Part shown: positions 56,927-64,000 of the stretch, piece after piece
Numbering within the stretch: the stretch's first letter is position 1
How the letters are laid out: each line of letters starts with the position of its first letter
From: Paenibacillus sp. ACRRX
GTDB taxonomy: Bacteria > Bacillota > Bacilli > Paenibacillales > Paenibacillaceae
Direction: 5' to 3'
Assembly (NCBI RefSeq): GCF_022346885.1
Contig: NZ_JAKRNK010000007.1
Location: forward strand, 223,730 to 287,729
DNA length: 64,000 bases
Program-made: the position numbers and the translations under genes
Notes under the pieces: generated by a model
Told to the model about the DNA's origin: nothing
The model's database searches: none
Seen by the model: the letters and a program-made list of their open reading frames with translations, nothing else

Positions 56927-57541
56927 GTGAAAAGAGAGAATGCTGTTACTGTACAGTCTAGGGAGTTAGATGAACAATTGGTGGCTCAATTTCAACAGGG
57001 GAATACGGATGCATTTCATGAATTGGTGGAAAGACATCAACATTTTGTGTTAACTTGTATTTGTCGCACAGTTCCGGATCGTTATCTAGCGGAAGATGTT
57101 GCTCAGGATGTATGGGTCAAAGTATATCGTTCTTTGCATACTTACCGTGGCGAAGCAAAGTTTACAACTTGGTTATACCGGCTTACGCGAAATCAATTAA
57201 TCGATACGCTTCGTAAGTGGAAGTATCATCATCAAACAGAACTTCTTGATCAGAATGTCCATGTGCATTCAGCTCCAGTTCAAACACTGTCACTGTGGGA
57301 CGATGTTCCAGAAGAGCGTTTGCTGAAGCGTGAACGTTGTGAGCAGGTTCAGGACACTCTTTGCAAGCTTCCAATCAAATATCGCACTGTTATGGTGCTG
57401 TATCACATGCGTGACAGATCTTATGCTGAGATTGCCGAACAGCTGGCTATGCCGGTTCGTACTGTGGAAACGCGATTATACCGTGCAAAGTCGCTATTTA
57501 AGCGGGCCTGGGGTCAGATGACTGAACCATCCGTTACTTAA
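56927..57541 (+). CDS. ECF-type RNA polymerase sigma factor
   Basis: A 204-residue sigma factor with region 2 (LAEDVAQDVWVKVYRSLHTYRGEAKFTTWLYRLTRNQLID) split here only for quoting as AEDVAQDVWVKVY and FTTWLYRLTRNQLID, and region 4 (RTVMVLYHMRDRSYAEIAEQ). It starts with GTG after AAAGGATG. It leads a unit with two membrane proteins. No classical zinc-binding anti-sigma factor is encoded next to it, so one of those membrane proteins may hold that role. Target genes are unknown. Confidence 0.92.
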   Translation: MKRENAVTVQSRELDEQLVAQFQQGNTDAFHELVERHQHFVLTCICRTVPDRYLAEDVAQDVWVKVYRSLHTYRGEAKFTTWLYRLTRNQLIDTLRKWKYHHQTELLDQNVHVHSAPVQTLSLWDDVPEERLLKRERCEQVQDTLCKLPIKYRTVMVLYHMRDRSYAEIAEQLAMPVRTVETRLYRAKSLFKRAWGQMTEPSVT

Positions 57542-57565
57542 ATTGATCAAGAAGGAGGGATAAAC

Positions 57566-58213
57566 ATGAGTGAATATCGATCCACATCTTCAGCAAAGGA
57601 CCAAGAAGAACAGTTTCTCCGTCAACGCATTCGTGAGATTGAACGCATTCAAGAGCAGCAGAACATGTCAAATAAAGAATTTGGATGGTACGAACAACAA
57701 GCACGTCAGCCTTACGCACATGTGCCGGAACCTCCTTTTATGAACCAGAAGCCACCGCGTAAGAGCAAATTTGTAGCTGTGTTGTTTTCATTCTTGTTCC
57801 CGGGTGCAGGGCATTTTTATCTGGGCTTAATGCAAAGAGGACTACTTGTCATGATGCTTATCGCACTTGATATTGTGGCTATTGTTTACTTTACGTCCAA
57901 CATGGGTGAGAACGTACCATTAATAGTCCTGTTAGGCCTGTTTTTGCCAGTGATTTATTTCTTTAATTTATTTGACGCGATGCAGCATACTGATCGAGTA
58001 AATACCCAAGCCATTTATGGTGGGTCTGAAAAAGTTAAACAAGGCCCTTGGCTTGGCGTACTGTTAGTTATTATAGGGCTTATCATGCTGCTGTTCACAA
58101 TTGACCCAAATTGGCTTCGATGGATGTTCAAATATGCAGGGTCATTTGCAGGGGCTGCCGTCTTAATTGCAGGTGGGCTATATCTCCTATTTAAGGAATC
58201 CAGGAAAAAATAA
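57566..58213 (+). CDS. TM2-like membrane protein of the ECF unit
   Basis: A 215-residue protein. Its first 65 residues are cytoplasmic, charged and coiled-coil-prone (QRIREIERIQEQQ); then comes a TM2-type segment (FLFPGAGHFYLGLMQRGLL) and about five membrane helices in all, the last pair resembling the LiaF N-terminal region. Such a plan would allow it to bind the sigma factor on the inside. Closely spaced, 24 bp after the sigma gene and 27 bp before the next gene. The ATG has AGGAGGG before it. Confidence 0.8.
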   Translation: MSEYRSTSSAKDQEEQFLRQRIREIERIQEQQNMSNKEFGWYEQQARQPYAHVPEPPFMNQKPPRKSKFVAVLFSFLFPGAGHFYLGLMQRGLLVMMLIALDIVAIVYFTSNMGENVPLIVLLGLFLPVIYFFNLFDAMQHTDRVNTQAIYGGSEKVKQGPWLGVLLVIIGLIMLLFTIDPNWLRWMFKYAGSFAGAAVLIAGGLYLLFKESRKK

Positions 58214-58240
58214 TAGCGGCTGAGAAGGAGTGTGGTCGTC

Positions 58241-59419
58241 ATGATAAGGGTGGGGCGAATTACGGCAGCTCTGCTTCTCGTAGCCGTTGGAGTATTGCTG
58301 CTGCTTGATCAGTTCTTGAAGGCCAACACCATTACGTTGCTACTGACCTGGTGGCCGCTTCTATTAGTGAGTTGGGGAGTAGAGGCTGTTATATATGGTT
58401 GGAAAAATAAAAGCCGAAAATGGAAATTTGATATTATTGGTATGTTTACAGCTGTAGTGATTGCCATATCCGTCTTTACAGTTGCGCAGCCACAACTGTT
58501 TCGCGATTTTATTCGCAGTGTTCAGTTCGACTTTTCTATGATGAAACAAATGGTGTCATTGGATGGTGTTAAATTCGAGCAACCGATACAGAAGGAACGT
58601 ATTTCCGTAGAAACGGAATCGCTTCGAGTAGAGCAGCAGATGGGTGATGTATATATTCAATCTGGAGCAGGCGATGAGATCATCGTTGAATCTCTCATTA
58701 CGGTATATGGTCTTGCCAAGGAAGAAGCAAAGGCAGTTGCCGATCCTATAGAGGTACAGCTTGAGCATAACCAGCAAGAACGGCGCTGGACTATTCGCAC
58801 GAATGGGACGGATAAGATTTATCGCTTGGGACATAAAGCTCGTATCGATCTTAAGATATCAATTCCGTCTTCTATACGTATGGAAAGTCATGTTCAAGTT
58901 GAAAGTGGAGATGTCTATATGCGTGGTACCTCGGGAGATGCGATGGTAACCGTCGATAAAGGCGATATTTTATTAATGGACATCTTAGGTAAAGTGCAGA
59001 CGGAATCTTATAACGGTGATGTGGAAGTGAAGAACATTAGAGGCAATGTCCAGCTTCATAATCAAGATGGAGATATTATTGCCAATCGAATTGAACGTGA
59101 TGCGTTGATTGTGGCCAGCAGCGGTGATGTTTCAGTGCACGATGTCGACGGTAACCTTAGTGTTAGCTGCTTAAATGGTAAAGTTGAAGCGGACACGGAG
59201 GAAATCAGTGGAGATTGGGATATACAAGGGCTGGCAAGCGACGTTGTCTTACAATTGCCAGAGCATGCAGATATGACGATAACTGCAGAATCGTTATATG
59301 GCAGCATTAAGAGTGATTACCTGTTTTCGATCCAAGACAGACGGATGACAGGTGTTGTGGGTAACGGTCGTTATCAGATTCAAATTAAAACAAACGGAAG
59401 CATTCAAGTAGAACATTAA
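58241..59419 (+). CDS. LiaF-like membrane protein with DUF4097 toastrack domain
   Basis: A 392-residue protein with three or four membrane segments in the first 90 residues (ITAALLLVAVGVLLLLDQF, LTWWPLLLVSWGVEAVIYG) and, from about residue 120, a long beta-solenoid typical of DUF4097/toastrack proteins, with repeated G-D-V/I turns (MGDVYIQSG, ESGDVYMRG, KGDILLMD, NGDVEVKN, DGDIIANR, SGDVSVHD). Related proteins (LiaF, YvlB) take part in envelope-stress signalling. The ATG used follows AAGGAG; a GTG three codons earlier is possible. Confidence 0.87.
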   Translation: MIRVGRITAALLLVAVGVLLLLDQFLKANTITLLLTWWPLLLVSWGVEAVIYGWKNKSRKWKFDIIGMFTAVVIAISVFTVAQPQLFRDFIRSVQFDFSMMKQMVSLDGVKFEQPIQKERISVETESLRVEQQMGDVYIQSGAGDEIIVESLITVYGLAKEEAKAVADPIEVQLEHNQQERRWTIRTNGTDKIYRLGHKARIDLKISIPSSIRMESHVQVESGDVYMRGTSGDAMVTVDKGDILLMDILGKVQTESYNGDVEVKNIRGNVQLHNQDGDIIANRIERDALIVASSGDVSVHDVDGNLSVSCLNGKVEADTEEISGDWDIQGLASDVVLQLPEHADMTITAESLYGSIKSDYLFSIQDRRMTGVVGNGRYQIQIKTNGSIQVEH

Positions 59420-59499
59420 CTTGTCAGTGATATTATCCCTTGCAAGTTAACATTGACAAAATAAAAATAGAAGACGTACAATGGACATATATTATTTGT

Positions 59500-59514
59500 T
59501 GATAATTGTTATAA
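59500..59514 (+). promoter_or_regulatory. Per box overlapping the perR promoter
   Basis: TGATAATTGTTATAA matches the PerR operator consensus (TTATAATNATTATAA) at 12 of the 14 fixed positions and overlaps a TATAAT at 59510-59515. Autoregulation of perR follows, as known in B. subtilis. Confidence 0.75.
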
Positions 59515-59569
59515 TGTAATATTGATACCCGTCAGTAACAAAGATTAAGGATAGAAGGTGGTGGTCAGG

Positions 59570-60010
59570 ATGCAGACGCGGGTACAGCATGCATTGGAAC
59601 ATTTAAAGATGTCCGGCGTACGAATAACACCGCAGCGTCATGCCATATTGGAATATTTGATGGATTCCATGACACATCCGACTGCAGACGAGATCTATCG
59701 AGCGCTAGAGCCTAAGTTCCCAAGCATGAGTGTTGCTACTGTATACAATAACTTAAAGACATTTATTGAAGCGGGCCTTGTGCATGAATTAACTTATGGT
59801 GACAGTTCTAGCCGCTTCGATGCGAATGTGTCGGATCACTACCATGCGATATGCGAAAAGTGCGGGAAGATTGCTGATTTTTCGATGCCAGCGCTTGAGG
59901 CGGTTGAACAGACAGCAGCAGAACGAACTGGATTTCTCATTCGCGGACATCGAATGGAAGTGTATGGAGTGTGTCAGACTTGCGCACAGAATAATCGCGT
60001 AAGTTCCTAA
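59570..60010 (+). CDS. perR: Peroxide-responsive repressor PerR
   Basis: A 146-residue Fur-family repressor, very close to B. subtilis PerR. The winged helix ends in [15 protein letters not shown]. The regulatory metal ligands His36, Asp84, His90, His92 and Asp103 are all present, including the two histidines that are oxidised by peroxide; the structural zinc uses Cys95/Cys98 and Cys135/Cys138. The ATG lies after GAAGGTGG; GTG codons four triplets earlier are less likely. Confidence 0.96.
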   Translation: MQTRVQHALEHLKMSGVRITPQRHAILEYLMDSMTHPTADEIYRALEPKFPSMSVATVYNNLKTFIEAGLVHELTYGDSSSRFDANVSDHYHAICEKCGKIADFSMPALEAVEQTAAERTGFLIRGHRMEVYGVCQTCAQNNRVSS

Positions 60011-60030
60011 ACAATATGAGGGTTAACATG

Positions 60031-60060
60031 CGCGCAGCGACTGAGGTCCTGCGCGTTTTT
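60031..60060 (+). terminator. Terminator after perR
   Basis: CGCGCAG and CTGCGCG form a perfect stem followed by TTTTT. Confidence 0.88.
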
Positions 60061-60107
60061 AATTTGTGTATTATGCGTTTAATAACGCCATCAGAATGGA
60101 GGCTGAC

Positions 60108-61841
60108 ATGGGAAACAGCAATATGTCAAGACACATGTCGAGAAGTACAAACAAGCCTAAACCTAAAAGCAGACGAGGAGGGTGCCTCTTCTTATTATTC
60201 GGCTTATGTCTGCTTGGATTCAGTGTGTGGCAGGGCTGGAAGGGTTGGTTGCCCAATCAAGATTATGCAGATACTAAATTAGTCGTCAAACAAGCCATTA
60301 CTTGGAATGGTGAAGCTTCTGGATATGGAGCTAAAGGCAGCGGTGAAGGTTTATTGATTCCGCTTAAAGCTGTGCAAGAGCGAATAATGCCAACTGCCAT
60401 ATATGAAGAACGATCCAAACTTGTTATTCTTACAAATCAATCACACGTTGCTGCAGTCTCTACAGAAGGGGATAAAGGTTGGTTGGATGGGGACATGAAG
60501 AATTGGGGGATCGGCGCTCAAGTAGCGGGTGACCAAGTATATGTCCCAGCTAAAGTATTGGAAGAACTGCAAGTGGCAACGTTTAAGGAATTTGCAGATA
60601 CCGGAAACATCCGAATTACATTCCCAGGAGATACGATTCAAATTGGGAAGATCAAGCAGGAGGACAAGACAAATACGATAGCAATGCGCTATCATCCGGA
60701 GAAAAAAGCTCCTATCGTCCGAGATTTGTCTGCTGACACCGCAATTACAATATGGTCGAAACAAGAAGATTGGGTTCTTATTCAAGATGATGGGGGCAGA
60801 CTCGGCTATGTTCGTGAAGATGAAGTCGAGTCGTTGGAAAAGGAGAGTACGCCTAAGGTAGAACCACTGTCACCGCCTCAATTTGTAGAGGAAGAGATTC
60901 CTGTGAGCTTGGCGTGGGAGGCCGTATACTCACGGAACCCGAATCCCGATTCGCTGCCGGATATGCCCGGTATCAATGTAATCAGCCCAACCTGGTTCAG
61001 CCTGCAAGATAATGAAGGCAATGTATCCAGCAAGGCAGACAGACGGCTTATTGATTGGGCGAAAGAAGAGGGGAAATATGTCTGGGCGTTATTTAGCAAC
61101 AGCTTTGAGCCTGAACGAACGACAGAGGCATTAAGTTCCTTTGAACGTAGAGATCGATCTATCCGCCAACTCCTTGCATATGCAGAACAGTATAAGCTCG
61201 ATGGTATAAATATTGACTATGAGAACGTAAACGTGGAGGACCGGGATAACCTGACTCAATTCGTTCGTGAATTGACACCTTTGTTCCACATGAAAGGGTT
61301 GGTTGTTTCTATTGATGTAACTGCCAAATCAAGCAGTGGCAGGTGGTCACAATTTCTCGATCGGAAAGCGCTTGGCACTGCTGTCGATTATATGATGGTT
61401 ATGGCGTATGATGAACATTGGGCAGCAAGTCCGAAGTCTGGTTCTGTGTCATCACTGCCATGGGCGAAAAGTGCAGTTGCTCGTATTATAGAAGAAGACA
61501 ACGTTCCAGCACATAAAATGGTACTTGGCATGCCGTTGTACACTCGAATTTGGTCAGAGACCAGTGAGGCTGGCGAGACAAAGGTAAAGTCTGAATCCGT
61601 AGGGATGAGATCGATAAAGGAGTGGCTGGAAAAATATAAGCTGACACCGACTTTCTCAGAGCAAGAAGGACAGCATTATGCCGAGGTAACAGAAAAAGGT
61701 GTGAAGCAGCGCGTATGGATCGAAGATGAAACTTCTATAAAAGCACGTATTAAGATGGCCAGAGAGTTGAACCTTGGTGGTGTTGCGGTCTGGGCAAGAG
61801 CATTAGGAGATGATGATATATGGAAAATCATTCACTACTAA
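60108..61841 (+). CDS. Membrane-anchored GH18 hydrolase with SH3 domain
   Basis: A 577-residue protein. A basic cytoplasmic start and one membrane segment (about residues 28-44) are followed by a copper-amine-oxidase-N-like domain (about 60-175), an SH3b domain (about 180-245) and a GH18 barrel (about 265-577). The catalytic motif is D365-G-I-N368-I-D370-Y-E372, in which Asn replaces the first inner Asp, as in several spore germination hydrolases such as YaaH/YdhD types. It is probably a peptidoglycan N-acetylglucosaminidase of spores or wall. The ATG follows GGAGG; an upstream ATG frame is unlikely. Confidence 0.88.
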   Translation: MGNSNMSRHMSRSTNKPKPKSRRGGCLFLLFGLCLLGFSVWQGWKGWLPNQDYADTKLVVKQAITWNGEASGYGAKGSGEGLLIPLKAVQERIMPTAIYEERSKLVILTNQSHVAAVSTEGDKGWLDGDMKNWGIGAQVAGDQVYVPAKVLEELQVATFKEFADTGNIRITFPGDTIQIGKIKQEDKTNTIAMRYHPEKKAPIVRDLSADTAITIWSKQEDWVLIQDDGGRLGYVREDEVESLEKESTPKVEPLSPPQFVEEEIPVSLAWEAVYSRNPNPDSLPDMPGINVISPTWFSLQDNEGNVSSKADRRLIDWAKEEGKYVWALFSNSFEPERTTEALSSFERRDRSIRQLLAYAEQYKLDGINIDYENVNVEDRDNLTQFVRELTPLFHMKGLVVSIDVTAKSSSGRWSQFLDRKALGTAVDYMMVMAYDEHWAASPKSGSVSSLPWAKSAVARIIEEDNVPAHKMVLGMPLYTRIWSETSEAGETKVKSESVGMRSIKEWLEKYKLTPTFSEQEGQHYAEVTEKGVKQRVWIEDETSIKARIKMARELNLGGVAVWARALGDDDIWKIIHY

Positions 61842-61911
61842 GATGCATATAAGGTAGTATGAACGTATGTATTCACGAGCCTGTGACATGAACTTATAAC
61901 TTTATTATAGA

Positions 61912-61979
61912 AAAAGAGCCGTTATCTTCTTTGTCAGCATCATTCAGCTGATAGAAAGCGTAGCGGCTCTTTGTTTTTA
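61912..61979 (+). terminator. Terminator after the GH18 gene
   Basis: AAAGAGCCG and CGGCTCTTT enclose an inner TCAGC / GCTGA stem and are followed by GTTTTTAA. Confidence 0.8.
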
Positions 61980-62046
61980 ATTTTATAGAGGGAATAGTGT
62001 TGATGAAGAAACTCCGTCTGTTGGAACATGACTTACTGCTAGTGGG

Positions 62047-62502
62047 TTAGTTAGATTTAGGGATTGAAGTGTCCTGTGCTGGACTTGAAACTGGAAGGTG
62101 GCCGCTATGATCGGAATCTTTATCCTCGTATAAAGGATGCTCTGTAGCCTGATCAGGATCAAGTGTCAGTATGGTGCGACAGAACATACAACGATCGGTT
62201 CTTCCTAATATTTTGGTTTGCTTTCCGCATTCAGGACATTGAAGCATGACAGCACTGGTAGAGAGCATTCCTGCCCAAAAGTAAATAGCTACGCTGCCTA
62301 AAAGAGCTACCATCCCAATGATCAAAAATATCGCTGCAAAAGGTCTGCCTGCCAATCCCCACATGAGAATACCGGCAGTGCCTAATACCATCAACCCCAT
62401 GCCGCCCATGGTTAATACTAAACCCCATAGTCTAAATTCATTAATCTTGCTGGACTTGAACAATCGTGGCTGTTGAACAGGTTTGTTCGATAGATGGTTC
62501 AT
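62047..62502 (-). CDS. ygzB: DUF2614 zinc-ribbon membrane protein (YgzB)
   Basis: A 151-residue protein with two membrane segments (about 25-48 and 55-80) and a zinc ribbon with CPECGK and CMFCRT. It matches UPF0295/YgzB, encoded beside perR in B. subtilis. The C-terminal 40 residues are polar and variable. The ATG used (MNHLSNKP) follows AGGAG; thirteen upstream codons are not likely to be used. The orientation is opposite to perR, and the GH18 gene separates the two here. Confidence 0.9.
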   Translation of the reverse strand: MNHLSNKPVQQPRLFKSSKINEFRLWGLVLTMGGMGLMVLGTAGILMWGLAGRPFAAIFLIIGMVALLGSVAIYFWAGMLSTSAVMLQCPECGKQTKILGRTDRCMFCRTILTLDPDQATEHPLYEDKDSDHSGHLPVSSPAQDTSIPKSN

Positions 62503-62666
62503 GGTAGCGACTCCTATCAAGAATAGAATAGTTTTATACAAATTAGGAGGAAAGAGACGATCTATGTAGAATTATAAACTATCATCACCTGTAAAGAAAA
62601 GCCATTATGTTGAATCGACAATTTTGGATAAAGTAAGAAGAACGCTAATAAAAGTGTGGGGTACGT

Positions 62667-63581
62667 GTGGACAAAGGAACTAGGAAGTATTCACTGCCAA
62701 TAGATCATCTTCTAAATAACGAATTAGTTGTCGGTATCATTACAATAGACCGAGAAGCTGTCGAATCTAAGATTCCCCAGTTTGTAGAGTGGCATCATTA
62801 CCTGATTGTGATTCAGAACACCTCTATGCCTCTTCCGCGGAGTCCGATTCGGTTAATTGATGAGGATAACCAGCATATAATCATTACTTGCTTGTCTGCG
62901 AGTGAGCTTATGGAGGGGGACCCTATGAGAAATGATGACATGAGGCGCGTGATTGCTATGGGAAACATTGAATGGGATCGATTCGGTTATATTGAATCGT
63001 TGCAGCAAAAGCTGCGCAGTATTAATAGTGAGCGAGAGCAATTGATGCTCTCCAAGTTTACATTATTCGTTTACGCCTATTTGAATGCCAAGCGTATGCT
63101 GCATGCAGGTCATGAGCTTGATGCATTGACTTCAATTGCAAAAGCATTAAGGGAATGGGCGGAGTTGTCTGCATATGAGGAAGGCTTTGTACCGGACCTT
63201 CATATTTGGCACCAAGTAAAGTCACTGAATCCGGGTGTTCATAAGTTGTATGAAGAATTGGCGACTAGCGGAGAGACGATACACCAACGTGTTGAACTAG
63301 TGCTTCTTGCTTGTGAGTTTTCTATAACAACCAAGATGAAGACTTGCTTGGCTCCTCTTATTCGTATACTTAAGCAGGCAGAGAAAGGTCTTACGTTACA
63401 GGAGATGGAGCAATTCGCTGAGCTGCAAGTAGTGGCGGAGCACTTACCGATGCTGATGGATAAGTTGATGAGAAGGGGCTACGTCCAATCTACATTAACA
63501 CGGCCAGAAGAGGCGTGGGTATCGATTGGTCTTGCTCCTGTGTACCATTGGAACGAAGAACGCGAGGTTGTACACGGCTGA
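62667..63581 (+). CDS. ygxA: Nucleotidyltransferase-like protein YgxA
   Basis: A 304-residue soluble helical protein resembling B. subtilis YgxA (nucleotidyltransferase-like family). Characteristic stretches are AMGNIEWDRFGYIESLQQKL (about 92-111), FTLFVYAYLNAKRML and AKALREWAELSAYEEG. Its location directly before an rRNA operon matches the B. subtilis order ygzB - ygxA - rrnD. It starts with GTG after a weak GTGGGG site. The biochemical function is not established. Confidence 0.88.
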   Translation: MDKGTRKYSLPIDHLLNNELVVGIITIDREAVESKIPQFVEWHHYLIVIQNTSMPLPRSPIRLIDEDNQHIIITCLSASELMEGDPMRNDDMRRVIAMGNIEWDRFGYIESLQQKLRSINSEREQLMLSKFTLFVYAYLNAKRMLHAGHELDALTSIAKALREWAELSAYEEGFVPDLHIWHQVKSLNPGVHKLYEELATSGETIHQRVELVLLACEFSITTKMKTCLAPLIRILKQAEKGLTLQEMEQFAELQVVAEHLPMLMDKLMRRGYVQSTLTRPEEAWVSIGLAPVYHWNEEREVVHG

Positions 63582-63660
63582 CTGCCATAGTGGTTCAGCC
63601 AAGTGTATACTTGGCTGAAGTAAGCAATAGGCTGTTATATTATTTTCTTGAAATAAGGTG

Positions 63661-63683
63661 TTGACTTGATCGCATAGGGTATG
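63661..63683 (+). promoter_or_regulatory. Upstream rRNA promoter, possible P1
   Basis: TTGACT is followed by 16 bp and GATAAA, or TATGAT with a short spacer. The match is partial; tandem promoters are usual for rrn operons. Confidence 0.4.
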
Positions 63684-63789
63684 ATAAATTAGAACTCGTC
63701 CTTCTTATAGGGGATGCGAGACAAGCTTTGATAGTTCGTCAGTTCAAATTATTGAACTAAACGGCTGAAAAAACTTTTAAAAAAAGTGC

Positions 63790-63819
63790 TTGACTCGAAA
63801 GTGGTTAACATGATATATT
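63790..63819 (+). promoter_or_regulatory. rRNA operon promoter P2
   Basis: TTGACT (63790-63795), an 18-bp spacer and TATATT (63814-63819), preceded by an A-rich stretch that could act as an UP element. Confidence 0.7.
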
Positions 63820-64000
63820 ATAAAAGTCGCCGCTGAACGATGCGACGAACTAAAGCGAAGGTGATGAACAATCACTAAGCTTACAATTGTTCCTTGAAAA
63901 CTGAACAACGAGCAACGTTGAATGAAGGACATGATCTTGATCATGAAGCGCATTGAACGGGAATGTTAAGAATCACGAGATTTATCTCGTCAGCAATACA
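63820..64000 (+). ncRNA. Leader of an rRNA operon, 16S gene beyond the edge
   Basis: The motif TTCCTTGAAAACTGAACAAC (near 63891-63910) is the boxA-adjacent leader typical of Bacillales rRNA operons, and the stem CGAGAT / ATCTCG lies near the end. The 16S start (AGAGTTTGAT) is not reached, so the rRNA itself is outside the window. Confidence 0.8.

Overview
The window looks like chromosomal DNA from a spore-forming member of the Bacillales, most probably Paenibacillus or a close relative. Supporting points are strong AGGAGG-type ribosome binding sites, frequent TTG and GTG starts, the sporulation gene yyaC, a GatCAB operon, and the order perR - ygzB - ygxA - rRNA leader, which also occurs next to an rrn operon in Bacillus subtilis. 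I see no prophage, insertion sequence, CRISPR array or tRNA gene. The right edge stops inside an rRNA operon leader, just before the 16S gene.

Layout. 0-8.4 kb: end of an AraC-type regulator, then a carbohydrate ABC importer (lipoprotein plus two permeases, no ATPase), a GH2 beta-galactosidase and an EamA exporter; three cre-like elements precede the transcription units. 8.4-9.7 kb: small envelope proteins (DUF1328, DUF948). 9.8-18.3 kb: a general-stress regulon control cluster that resembles the Bacillus cereus RsbKYM-sigma B pathway: receiver-PP2C phosphatase, hybrid kinase, CheR-type methyltransferase, an extra receiver-kinase, then rsbV-rsbW-sigB behind a sigma B-type promoter. 18.5-22 kb: amino acid permease and alanine dehydrogenase, sharing a 13-bp element upstream. 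22-31.7 kb: mixed housekeeping genes (YtxH, PAP2, asparaginase, CutC, DUF1128, YyaC, hydrolases, methyltransferase), plus a 30-residue holin-like toxin candidate and an autoregulated ArsR repressor. 32-36.5 kb: a secreted Ig-like protein and an O-antigen-ligase-like polytopic protein. 36.5-39.6 kb: cupredoxin, DedA, thioredoxin-like and MBL-fold proteins. 39.7-40.8 kb: a gene-poor stretch with decayed coding remnants.

40.8-46.5 kb (minus strand): response regulator, histidine kinase and a three-gene LanFEG/BcrAB-like ABC transporter, a typical cell-envelope peptide sensing and resistance module, with a DUF418 protein upstream. 46.6-48.5 kb: an ABC-2 permease and TetR regulator behind a strong promoter with an overlapping 32-bp palindrome. 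48.5-55.4 kb: Xaa-Pro peptidase, split ThrE exporter and gatCAB. 55.5-59.4 kb: GNAT, MgtC, then an ECF sigma factor with two membrane proteins (TM2-like and LiaF/DUF4097-like). 59.5-64 kb: perR with a Per box, a GH18 spore-type hydrolase, ygzB, ygxA and the rRNA leader.

Start codons were re-chosen from ribosome binding sites where the longest open frame looked wrong; these choices are explained gene by gene. No database searches could be run, so family names rest on recognised motifs and gene order.
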